DNA of 5,114 nucleotides from Desulfocapsa sp. (GTDB lineage: Bacteria; Desulfobacterota; Desulfobulbia; Desulfobulbales; Desulfocapsaceae): positions 1 through 5,114 of the forward strand of contig DAOVZA010000193.1 in NCBI GenBank assembly GCA_030635405.1, given 5' to 3'. Positions 1 through 5,114 of this stretch are shown here, one piece after another. The notes under the pieces are model-generated. The model was given only the letters and a program-made list of their open reading frames with translations, was not told the origin of the DNA and ran no database searches. Numbering within the stretch: position 1 is the stretch's first letter; each line of letters begins with the position of its first letter. Position numbers and translations under genes: made by a program.

Positions 1-1270
1 CACTCTGTACAAGTGCTGATTCCATACTCTGACGATCTTCTAGCATCTTGTTTGCATTTTCTGCAAGTTGCTGGAATTCGGTGGAATTAATTTTTTCTAA
101 AGAGATTTTTTCTGATTCACTGGCTGCTTTATTAAAGAAACTATGGAATATTGCCAGTTCTGCGTTTAGTTTACCGACGACCAGCTTTATGATAAGGCTG
201 CTTATTATAAAAATTAGAATAGAAAAGATGCCTATTTTTAAAAAGAAGCTTTGAATTTGATCCTGTAATATATCGTTATTAGCATCTATTGTTTGTTGTA
301 AGTCATCCAGATAAAATCCAGTTCCGATTGCCCATTCCCAATCATCATAGCCCTTTACATAGCTGATTTTATCTATCAACAGTCCAGTCTTGTATCTATC
401 CCATACGTAGTTTGTAAAACCGCCACCACTCTGGCATGTCTTGACAATATCTCTGTTTATTTTAACGCCATTGGGATCAGTAATATCAATTAAATTCTGC
501 CCAATATATTTGGGAACAGGGTGACTGAGATAGAGGCCATCATATTGAAAGGCAAAAAGATACCCTTCACCTTTATCACCATATCGTGTGTTGTTTATTC
601 TCTCGATTGTTGCTGCTTTGGCCTCAGCAACCACATCTTTTAAATAAAAACCTGCGCCAATGATCAGGTTCATTGGTTTAAAAAATTTTACAAAAATAAT
701 ATTGTCCGTTTGTATTTCTGATGGGGTATCTTGGACTTTCCATGAAGAATATGCCTCACCCTTGCCCTTGATGATGTCAGTTATTTCTCTAAAAGATGCA
801 ATGGCCGTAGAGCTGTTACTGGCAGGTGAAGACTGGTTTTTGGAGAAGAGGATTTCACCTGATATATTTCCAATTATGAACAGTTTTTTTGTGTCAGTGG
901 TCAGCAGAGGAATAACTGCATCACTAATCATCTTCTGAATAGCATGATGATCCTTCTTTCCACTATTTTTGTTATAAATATTTAAGGCAACGGCATGTGC
1001 GGTATTTACACGCTTTTTTATTTCTTTTTTAAGACGGCGCGCTGATTTTTTCTGGATGGAGTCAATAGAATCGAGAAGATGATCCACTTCGTGTTTGATT
1101 ATCCCTTTATGGGACTGGATGTACTGCTGCTTGCTCTGCTCCTTTTGAATCGAATTAGTATCATATATATTTGACACCCAGAGAACACTCTGAATAAAAA
1201 GGCTAAAGAAGATAACTATAAGAAAAGAAATAAGAAGAGTGCCACTGATGCTTCTTTTGCTACTTCCCAT
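1..1270 (-). CDS. Tandem-Cache membrane sensor protein, N-terminal part (output domain beyond left edge)
   Basis: Open from ATG at 1270 to the window edge without a stop; 423 codons are visible and the C-terminus is missing. Residues 12-33 form a first membrane segment. About 35-340 form a large extracytoplasmic region, and 341-364 a second membrane segment. The outer region carries two copies of the same Cache signature, IGAGFYLKDV at 204-213 and IGTGFYLDDL at 315-324, the second preceded by a DDWEW stretch. This indicates two consecutive sCache_2-like ligand-binding domains. Residues 365-423 form a HAMP-like or coiled-coil linker (FHSFFNKAA, then EFQQLAENANKMLEDR). In related proteins this linker leads into PAS plus histidine kinase, or into GGDEF, so the output type cannot be decided here. 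The start is supported by a TAAGGA Shine-Dalgarno six bases upstream. It is transcribed away from the disulfide operon. It could be a sensor for the NtrC-type regulator at the right end, but nothing visible proves that. Confidence 0.85.
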   Translation of the reverse strand, partial: MGSSKRSISGTLLISFLIVIFFSLFIQSVLWVSNIYDTNSIQKEQSKQQYIQSHKGIIKHEVDHLLDSIDSIQKKSARRLKKEIKKRVNTAHAVALNIYNKNSGKKDHHAIQKMISDAVIPLLTTDTKKLFIIGNISGEILFSKNQSSPASNSSTAIASFREITDIIKGKGEAYSSWKVQDTPSEIQTDNIIFVKFFKPMNLIIGAGFYLKDVVAEAKAATIERINNTRYGDKGEGYLFAFQYDGLYLSHPVPKYIGQNLIDITDPNGVKINRDIVKTCQSGGGFTNYVWDRYKTGLLIDKISYVKGYDDWEWAIGTGFYLDDLQQTIDANNDILQDQIQSFFLKIGIFSILIFIISSLIIKLVVGKLNAELAIFHSFFNKAASESEKISLEKINSTEFQQLAENANKMLEDRQSMESALVQS

Positions 1271-1276
1271 GGGATT

Positions 1277-1282
1277 TCCTTA
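1277..1282 (-). promoter_or_regulatory. Shine-Dalgarno of the Cache sensor gene
   Basis: TAAGGA on the minus strand lies six bases before the ATG at 1270. It fixes that codon as the start, and the hydrophobic segment follows at the usual distance from the N-terminus. Confidence 0.7.
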
Positions 1283-1352
1283 AGAGAATTCATAAGCGCA
1301 TAAACACTTAGTTCAGACCAGCAATATGCAAAATATCAACATGTGTACTTTC

Positions 1353-1381
1353 AGTCTATGATATTAGTGTTGATGAGTCAA
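1353..1381 (-). promoter_or_regulatory. Candidate sigma-70 promoter for the Cache sensor gene
   Basis: On the minus strand, a -35-like TTGACT (1376-1381) is followed after 17 bases by a -10-like TAGACT (1353-1358). The -35 box matches 5 of 6 consensus bases and the -10 box 4 of 6. The predicted transcript start is near 1346, leaving a leader of about 75 bases. Such matches are common by chance in AT-rich DNA, so this is only a candidate. Confidence 0.3.
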
Positions 1382-1387
1382 ATTGGA

Positions 1388-1400
1388 TTGCTGATAGCAA
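1388..1400. repeat. Perfect 13-bp inverted repeat TTGCT-GAT-AGCAA
   Basis: Five-base arms are separated by three bases. It sits just upstream of the -35 box of the leftward promoter candidate, at about -42 to -54 relative to that start, where an activator could bind. It is short enough to occur by chance; no regulator can be named. Confidence 0.3.
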
Positions 1401-1426
1401 GGAGATCTTTTTTCTAAAATCATGCT

Positions 1427-1445
1427 GTGCGTCGTTTTGTCGCAC
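1427..1445. promoter_or_regulatory. Inverted repeat GTGCG-N9-CGCAC, candidate activator site
   Basis: Perfect five-base arms (1427-1431 and 1441-1445) are separated by nine bases, a 19-bp dyad of the size bound by dimeric regulators. Its centre is about 150 bases upstream of the start predicted from the sigma-54 promoter. Enhancer sites of NtrC-family activators typically lie at about that distance. The function is inferred from position and symmetry only. Confidence 0.35.
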
Positions 1446-1509
1446 CGTGTCCCTTTTTGACCCTGTTTGTTTTGGGTTGTTATCTTCACAAAATCATATC
1501 TGAACGTGC

Positions 1510-1527
1510 CAGCATAGGCCATTGCTG
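1510..1527. promoter_or_regulatory. Imperfect 18-bp palindrome CAGCA-N8-TGCTG
   Basis: The arms at 1510-1514 and 1523-1527 are perfect, and the centre contains GGCC, so 14 of 18 bases are symmetric. It lies about 68 bases upstream of the predicted operon start, somewhat close for a sigma-54 enhancer but possible for an operator or second activator site. It is unlike the repeat at 1427-1445, so the two need not bind the same protein. Confidence 0.3.
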
Positions 1528-1558
1528 AGTTTCCCTATATTGTGCATTGTTTTTTTTC

Positions 1559-1575
1559 CTGGCATATCCTTTGCT
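1559..1575 (+). promoter_or_regulatory. Sigma-54 (-24/-12) promoter of the disulfide operon
   Basis: The sequence CTGGCATATCCTTTGCT matches the known consensus YTGGCACG-N4-TTGCW except at two positions: T for C and A for G at the end of the -24 block. The invariant GG (1561-1562) and GC (1573-1574) are exactly ten bases apart, as this class requires. The predicted start is near 1586, about 46 bases before the first ATG. The operon itself encodes an NtrC-family activator, which strengthens the call. It remains a sequence match without experimental support. Confidence 0.6.
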
Positions 1576-1631
1576 TTGCATAAGCGATCTGATCTTTTTT
1601 TCTATCACTTACTTGTGGAGTTCCCTTTATC

Positions 1632-2069
1632 ATGCCAAAACTTGAATCAAAATCTGATGCGAATTGGACAGTTCTCTTTCTCTGCTGGCTTCTTGTCAGT
1701 CTTTCGACAGCAGGAAGTATATTTTTCAGTTCTGTAATGGAATTTGCGCCCTGTGTTTTATGTTGGTATCAGAGGATATGTTTATTCCCCTTAGTTCTAA
1801 TTCTAGGTGTCGGGCTCATTTCCTTTGAAAAAAGTGTTGTGAAATATTCTTTACCTTTGGCTGCAGCAGGCTGGCTGGTTGCTCTCTATCACACTCTGCT
1901 CTATTCCGGCATAATTCCCGAAAGTATAAAACCCTGTTCTCAAGGTGTTTCCTGTACTGAAGAATATATCGATCTGTTTGGTTTTATCACCATTCCGATG
2001 CTCTCTTTATTTTCATTTTCAATAATAATTGCGCTGTTACTTATCTTACAAAGGAGAATCACTAAATGA
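1632..2069 (+). CDS. dsbB: DsbB/BdbC-family quinone-linked disulfide bond formation protein
   Basis: Membrane thiol oxidase that re-oxidises a DsbA-type protein and passes the electrons to quinone. The 145 residues fit the short BdbC-like branch. Four membrane segments are visible, roughly 12-34, 45-64, 72-91 and 117-140. The first essential pair is C41 and C44 in CVLCWYQR, the hallmark of the family, with the usual arginine at 48. The second pair is C102 and C108, in the loop between segments three and four (KPCSQGVSC). The start at ATG 1632 is preceded by GGAG, eleven bases away, which is slightly long; stops at 1581 and 1590 in the same frame exclude a much longer protein. Its stop overlaps the start of the DsbA-type gene by four bases (ATGA), so the two partners are probably made together. 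It is first in the operon, behind the sigma-54-type promoter. Confidence 0.93.
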   Translation: MPKLESKSDANWTVLFLCWLLVSLSTAGSIFFSSVMEFAPCVLCWYQRICLFPLVLILGVGLISFEKSVVKYSLPLAAAGWLVALYHTLLYSGIIPESIKPCSQGVSCTEEYIDLFGFITIPMLSLFSFSIIIALLLILQRRITK

Positions 2070-2719
2070 AAAAAAATGCACTGTTAGTTGTGGCGAGTTT
2101 TGCTTTAATATTTGGGTTTATGTTTGCAAGTACCTGGTACAAGGACATGCAGGCTGAAAAATCGAGTTTTATGGCTCAGGAAAATGCAGAAATTTTTGTC
2201 CGAGAACACTCTCAGACACTTGGCAGTGATGATGCGAAGGTGTATATTGTCGAGTTTATGGATCCTGCGTGTGAAACCTGTGCAGCCTTTGCCCCTTTTG
2301 TGAGGCAGATGATGGATAAGAATCCCGGCAAAATTAAACTTGTGCTTCGTTATGCGCCATTCCATGATGGGGCCGATACATTTGTTGCAATTGTAGAAGC
2401 TGCTAAAAAACAGGGCAAATACTGGGAAACTTTAGATGCAATGTTTCAATCACAATCTCAGTGGGCCAGTCATAGCAATCCACAACCTCAAAGAGTATGG
2501 GAGTTTCTTCCTCAGGTTGGGCTTGATATGGAGCAACTTAAAAAGGATATGAATGATCCTGCAATTGCAAAAATTATTGCTCAGGATGTTGCTGACGCCA
2601 AGACCTTAAATGTTCATAAAACTCCTGGCTATTTCGTTAATGGCAGGCCTTTGCAGGAGTTTGGGTATCAGCAGTTGTATGACCTGGTTCAATCTGAACT
2701 TCAGGCTGTTTATAAGTAG
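2066..2719 (+). CDS. DsbA/BdbD-family periplasmic thiol oxidoreductase with CETC active site
   Basis: Thioredoxin-fold protein expected to insert disulfides into exported proteins and to be re-oxidised by the DsbB-type protein encoded just before it. Residues 5-22 are hydrophobic with no clear AxA cleavage site, so it may stay anchored in the membrane. The catalytic motif is C69-E-T-C72 in FMDPACETC. The cis-proline loop is T186-P187 (KTPGYFVNG). Between them lies the helical insert typical of DsbA-like proteins, including LRYAPFHDGAD and GKYWETLDAMF. The length, 217 residues, is normal for the family. Its CETC dipeptide differs from CPHC of classical DsbA, so its redox potential cannot be assumed to be equally oxidising. 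AAGGAG lies nine bases before the ATG. A role as isomerase or as a dedicated partner for one substrate is an alternative. Confidence 0.92.
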   Translation: MKKNALLVVASFALIFGFMFASTWYKDMQAEKSSFMAQENAEIFVREHSQTLGSDDAKVYIVEFMDPACETCAAFAPFVRQMMDKNPGKIKLVLRYAPFHDGADTFVAIVEAAKKQGKYWETLDAMFQSQSQWASHSNPQPQRVWEFLPQVGLDMEQLKKDMNDPAIAKIIAQDVADAKTLNVHKTPGYFVNGRPLQEFGYQQLYDLVQSELQAVYK

Positions 2720-2743
2720 AGTAGAGTAAACGTACGGAGTATT

Positions 2744-3250
2744 ATGAAAAAATTATCTTTAATCGTGTTGTTATGTTGTTCTTTTGTATTTCTTGCCGGC
2801 TGTGGTCCTGAACTCAAGGTTGCAACTGTTGGAAAACCAGCTCCTGATTTTACGCTTGTGGACAGGCAAGGTAAAAGTTGGACACTTTCTGAGCTAAAAG
2901 GACAAGTGGTCTTTGTTAATTTTTGGGCCACCTGGTGTGCACCATGCCGTGAGGAGATGCCTGCCATGCAGGAACTTCACGAAAAATTTCCTAAGGATAA
3001 ATTCAAGATGCTGGCCATACTCAATAAAGATGACCCGGCTCTGGCTGACAGTTTTGCAGCAAAGGTTGGAATCACCATGCCAATTCTTGATGATCAGGAC
3101 AATACGGTTGGGGCGCAATATGGCCTGACCGGTTTACCTGAAACGTTTATAATCAGTAAGAAAGGACTGGTTGTGAGAAAATTCATTGGGCCCATGCAGT
3201 GGAATGCCACTCGTTACACACAAATGCTGCAACAATTTATTGATAAGTGA
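2744..3250 (+). CDS. TlpA/ResA-family thioredoxin-like lipoprotein
   Basis: Extracytoplasmic thiol-disulfide exchange protein of the TlpA/ResA/DsbE type, a family that usually reduces disulfides, for instance on apocytochrome c. A signal sequence (1-19) ends in a lipobox LAGC with C20 as the lipidated residue. The mature domain starts with the family signature GKPAPDFTLVD (30-40) and contains the active site W64-C-A-P-C68 in FWATWCAPCREEMP. The cis-proline is P132 in GLPETFIISKKG. The length of 168 residues is typical. GGAG stands four bases before the ATG; the gap to the DsbA-type gene is 24 bases, the only real spacer in the operon. It may pass electrons to a substrate after being reduced by the two downstream membrane proteins, since no CcdA or DsbD is visible. 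Residue +2 after the lipid cysteine is glycine; under E. coli rules that would not retain the protein in the inner membrane, but such rules are uncertain here. Confidence 0.92.
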   Translation: MKKLSLIVLLCCSFVFLAGCGPELKVATVGKPAPDFTLVDRQGKSWTLSELKGQVVFVNFWATWCAPCREEMPAMQELHEKFPKDKFKMLAILNKDDPALADSFAAKVGITMPILDDQDNTVGAQYGLTGLPETFIISKKGLVVRKFIGPMQWNATRYTQMLQQFIDK

Positions 3251-3414
3251 TGAAGAAAAAAAGACAATCTGAGAAAGTAAAAATTCGTAAAGCACCCTTT
3301 GTGGCAATATTCATCTTTCTTGTACTTGGCGCAGTGGGGATCAGTCTTGGTGAGCCTTCACGAGTCCTTGAACAGGCAACACAGATCTGTCTTGCCTGCA
3401 TAGGAATTGGCTAG
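3250..3414 (+). CDS. Small CxxC membrane protein (CD1871A-family-like), 54 residues
   Basis: A mini-protein that is easy to miss. Residues 1-14 are strongly basic (MKKKRQSEKVKIRK) and 15-34 form a single membrane helix. The tail EPSRVLEQATQICLACIGIG places C47 and C50 at the extreme C-terminus. By the positive-inside rule the N-terminus is cytoplasmic and the CxxC lies on the periplasmic side. From memory, short proteins ending in an ICxxCIGIG-like motif are annotated as the CD1871A-type CXXC family, with no established function, and they occur beside thioredoxin-like and 4Fe-4S membrane proteins; I could not check this. The ATG overlaps the stop of the lipoprotein gene by one base (TGATG) and has no good Shine-Dalgarno, so translation is probably coupled. 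Its stop overlaps the next start by one base (TAGTG). I infer a thiol relay between the iron-sulfur protein and a periplasmic thioredoxin. Confidence 0.85.
   Translation: MKKKRQSEKVKIRKAPFVAIFIFLVLGAVGISLGEPSRVLEQATQICLACIGIG
3401..3406 (+). promoter_or_regulatory. Shine-Dalgarno that decides the GTG start of the polyferredoxin gene
   Basis: TAGGAA lies seven bases before the GTG at 3414. It sits within the codons for the terminal IGIG of the upstream mini-protein. It supports GTG as the start; the next in-frame ATG is residue 62, which would remove the first cysteine cluster. Confidence 0.6.
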
Positions 3415-4310
3415 TGGAATTCGTACGTAAATGGGTTCAGGCCCTGTTCTTCCTTATCACCAACGGCTACTGGAATTTTCCCGTGACCAGAGGGATATAC
3501 CAGGGACCTCTCAAGGTGATCTGTTCGCCGGGACTGAACTGTTATTCCTGTCCTGCCGCCACAAGCTATTGTCCCCTTGGCGCTCTTCAGCAGCTTATGG
3601 GTGGGATTCGACTGGCTCTTGAAAATGGTCAAATCTATGTCGGATTTTATGTTATTGGCGCGATGGGCGCAATCGGTAGCTTCGTTGGACGTATGATTTG
3701 CGGCTGGGCCTGTCCCTTTGGTCTTTTTCAGGAGCTTCTCCATAAAATACCTTCTCCTAAATATGGTATTTGGCGACCATTACGATTCATTAAATATGGA
3801 CTCCTGCTTTTTATGGTTATTCTTCTGCCTCTCTTTGCAGTCGATGCTTTTGGATTTGGTCAGACGTGGTTTTGTAAGTATATCTGTCCTGCAGGTACCT
3901 TGGAAGCTGGATTACCCCTGATTATCATGCAGCCTGCGCTTCGGGAAAGCTTAGGTCTTCTTTTTCTGAACAAGCTTATAATCCTTCTCTTTTTTATGGC
4001 TTGGGCGGTTATGGCCAGTCGGCCTTTTTGCCGGACAGCCTGTCCTCTTGGAGCTTTTTACGCCCTGTTCAGCAAAATAAAGATGGTTAAGCTTCGCCTC
4101 GATGCTCAAAAGTGTACCAATTGTGAGGCTTGCCATCCTGTTTGCCCAATGGGCGTACATTTTAATGAGTCTCCAGATGATATGGAATGCATCACCTGTC
4201 TTGCTTGTAGTAAGGTTTGTAAGGTGGGTGCAATTTCCCTTGAAATTGGAGGTGTTCCCTTAGGTAATCAAGCCTCTTATCGTCCGAAAAAAGCTCAATT
4301 GGAACCGTGA
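3414..4310 (+). CDS. NapH/YccM-like membrane polyferredoxin (4Fe-4S binding protein)
   Basis: Integral membrane iron-sulfur protein that should pass single electrons between a cytoplasmic donor and a membrane or periplasmic acceptor. Membrane segments are visible around 73-92, 125-146 and 183-201, with a further hydrophobic stretch near 8-20. It has 18 cysteines. An N-terminal cluster has C37, C43, C46 and C53 (NCYSCPAAT, then CPLGALQ). Three CxxxCP pairs at the membrane edges follow: C96/C100, C154/C158 and C206/C210, as in the Fer4_5 domain of NapH, NosR and CcoG. Two ferredoxin-type clusters come last: C234/237/240/244 and C259/262/265/269. Length is 298 residues, starting at GTG. Despite the likeness to NapH there are no nitrate reductase genes here. 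The placement after a TlpA-type protein and a CxxC mini-protein points to disulfide reduction. Its stop overlaps the regulator start by one base. Confidence 0.9.
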   Translation: MEFVRKWVQALFFLITNGYWNFPVTRGIYQGPLKVICSPGLNCYSCPAATSYCPLGALQQLMGGIRLALENGQIYVGFYVIGAMGAIGSFVGRMICGWACPFGLFQELLHKIPSPKYGIWRPLRFIKYGLLLFMVILLPLFAVDAFGFGQTWFCKYICPAGTLEAGLPLIIMQPALRESLGLLFLNKLIILLFFMAWAVMASRPFCRTACPLGAFYALFSKIKMVKLRLDAQKCTNCEACHPVCPMGVHFNESPDDMECITCLACSKVCKVGAISLEIGGVPLGNQASYRPKKAQLEP

Positions 4311-5114
4311 TGAAGCAGAACAAAATACAAGTTCTTGTTGTCGAAGATGATCAGGACATGCGCGATTTCATCCAGGAGATTCTGCTCGAGAAAGGCTACG
4401 CTGTAACCACGGCAGCAAACGGTCAGGAAGCGCTCGAGAGACTTGACGAATTTCCTTTCCCTATCGTCGTTTCTGATTTAAAAATGCCGGTGATGGACGG
4501 CATTACTCTTCTTGATAAAATCAATAGCAGAAAAGTCCTAAAACCCTTTGTCATCTTGATCACGGCATTTGGAGACATTGATGATGCAATCCAACTGATT
4601 AATCGTGGTGCCTATGATTACATCATTAAGCCATTTAAGCTGGAACAGCTCCTCATAGTAGTCAAAAAAGCGGCTAATGAACTTACGATGCGCCTGAAAA
4701 TAGAGGAATTGGAACAGGTAACAAAAAGTCGCAATAGCCTTCATAAGCTGATTGGCAAGAGTTCCTCAATGCGTGATCTTTTTGGCTTTATAGATAAAAT
4801 TGCCAACTCATCGGGTAACGTCTTACTTGAAGGAGATACCGGAACTGGTAAAGAACTTATCGCAAGAGCCATCCATCATACATCCACAAGAAAGGATAAT
4901 CCTTTTATAGCTGTTAATTGTGCGGCTCTTCCTGAAGGGCTCCTTGAGAGCGAGTTATTTGGCCATGTTAAGGGTGCTTTTACCGATGCTCATGCTGATA
5001 AAAAAGGTCTGTTTGCAGAAGCCGCAGGTGGTACTTTACTGCTCGATGAAATTGGCGAAATGCCCCTTGCCATTCAGGTCAAGATATTACGTGCCCTACA
5101 GGAAAGGCAGATAA
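4310..5114 (+). CDS. NtrC-family sigma-54-dependent response regulator, N-terminal part
   Basis: Transcriptional activator of a two-component system; 268 codons are visible and the gene runs off the right edge. Residues 5-120 form a receiver domain with acidic residues E12, D13 and D14, phosphorylation site D56 (SDLKMP), T85 and K107 (KPF). After a linker of about 25 residues, the AAA+ sigma-54 interaction domain starts near 145 ([11 protein letters not shown]). It shows a Walker A motif, GDTGTGKE (175-182), the sigma-54 contact loop as GAFTDA (222-227) instead of the commonest GAFTGA, and a Walker B motif, [10 protein letters not shown] (241-250). The remainder of the AAA+ domain and the expected Fis-type DNA-binding domain lie outside. 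The start overlaps the polyferredoxin stop by one base (TGATG), with a weak GGAA five bases upstream. It probably activates the sigma-54-type promoter in front of this operon. A cognate kinase may follow beyond the edge, or be the divergent sensor. Confidence 0.94.
   Translation, partial: MKQNKIQVLVVEDDQDMRDFIQEILLEKGYAVTTAANGQEALERLDEFPFPIVVSDLKMPVMDGITLLDKINSRKVLKPFVILITAFGDIDDAIQLINRGAYDYIIKPFKLEQLLIVVKKAANELTMRLKIEELEQVTKSRNSLHKLIGKSSSMRDLFGFIDKIANSSGNVLLEGDTGTGKELIARAIHHTSTRKDNPFIAVNCAALPEGLLESELFGHVKGAFTDAHADKKGLFAEAAGGTLLLDEIGEMPLAIQVKILRALQERQI

Larger units (their letters stand above)
1271..1631. other. Divergent intergenic region between the sensor gene and the disulfide operon
   Basis: These 361 bases contain no credible gene; the longest plus-strand reading frame starting here (1522) mostly overlaps the real dsbB-like gene. 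The region holds a sigma-54-type promoter near 1559-1575 facing right, a weak sigma-70-like promoter facing left, a tract of eight T at 1550-1557, and three short inverted repeats centred near 1394, 1436 and 1518. I see no rho-independent terminator, as expected between two divergent genes, and no recognisable riboswitch or RNA gene. Confidence 0.7.
1632..5114 (+). other. Thiol-redox/iron-sulfur operon, open at the right edge
   Basis: Six same-strand genes are packed without internal terminators. The junctions are a 4-base overlap (dsbB/DsbA-type), a 24-base gap before the lipoprotein gene, then three successive 1-base overlaps (TGATG, TAGTG, TGATG). This arrangement suggests one transcript from the sigma-54-type promoter and translational coupling from the lipoprotein gene through to the regulator gene. 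Whether a weak internal promoter lies in the short gap at 2720-2743 cannot be told; I see none. Confidence 0.75.

Noticed and set aside
660..938. 92-residue plus-strand reading frame, and a similar one at 48-254
   Set aside because: Both are antisense to the open minus-strand Cache sensor, whose translation shows coherent domains; the plus-strand products resemble nothing.
1550..1557. Run of eight T as a rho-independent terminator
   Set aside because: No stable GC-rich stem precedes it; the nearest dyad (1510-1527) is over 20 bases away, and the run abuts the -24 element of the promoter.
1522..1737. 71-residue plus-strand reading frame beginning in the intergenic region
   Set aside because: It covers the sigma-54-type promoter and half of it overlaps the first 106 bases of the clearly genuine dsbB-like gene in another frame; no recognisable domain.
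2710..2967. 85-residue minus-strand reading frame across the DsbA-type/lipoprotein junction
   Set aside because: It is antisense to the signal peptide and active site of the TlpA-type lipoprotein and shows no recognisable motif.
3411..3743. 110-residue minus-strand reading frame
   Set aside because: It is antisense to the cysteine-motif-rich start of the polyferredoxin and has no domain or ribosome binding site of its own that I can see.
3414..4310. Reading the NapH-like gene as part of a nitrate reductase operon
   Set aside because: No napA, napB, napC or napG-like gene is adjacent; the neighbours are thiol-redox proteins, and the fold is shared by many unrelated electron-transfer systems.
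4538..4744. 68-residue minus-strand reading frame
   Set aside because: It is antisense to the receiver domain and linker of the response regulator, which is unmistakable in the plus frame.

Overview
The window looks like part of an AT-rich Gram-negative bacterial chromosome. The closest fit I can infer is an anaerobic, sulfate-reducer-like member of the Desulfobacterota. The basis is the style of the tandem-Cache sensor with its EFxxLAxxANxM linker, the DsbA variant with a CETC site, and a membrane polyferredoxin beside thiol-redox genes and a sigma-54 activator. This assignment is inference; there is no rRNA or other marker.

Layout. Positions 1-1270 (minus strand) hold the first 423 codons of a membrane sensor with two periplasmic Cache domains; its output domain lies beyond the left edge. 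Positions 1271-1631 form a divergent intergenic region. It contains a good sigma-54 (-24/-12) promoter match at about 1559-1575 facing right, a weaker sigma-70-like promoter facing left, and several short inverted repeats that could be regulator sites. From 1632 to the right edge runs a tightly packed plus-strand operon: a DsbB-type quinone-linked thiol oxidase (1632-2069), a DsbA-type periplasmic thioredoxin-fold protein (2066-2719), a TlpA/ResA-type lipoprotein thioredoxin (2744-3250), a 54-residue membrane mini-protein ending in a CxxC-IGIG motif (3250-3414), a NapH/YccM-like membrane polyferredoxin with 18 cysteines (3414-4310), and the first 268 codons of an NtrC-family response regulator (4310 to the edge).

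How the genes may work together. DsbB and DsbA form a classical pair that introduces disulfides outside the cytoplasm. TlpA-type proteins usually reduce disulfides and need electrons from the cytoplasm, normally through CcdA or DsbD, and neither is visible here. In their place sit a tiny CxxC membrane protein and a membrane iron-sulfur protein. I propose that these two carry electrons from a cytoplasmic donor across the membrane to TlpA or a related thiol protein. That would be an iron-sulfur-driven periplasmic disulfide reductase in the same operon as an oxidising DsbA/DsbB pair. The last gene is a sigma-54 activator and the operon starts with a sigma-54-type promoter, so the system may control its own expression. 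All junctions but one overlap by 1 or 4 bases, which suggests a single co-translated unit.
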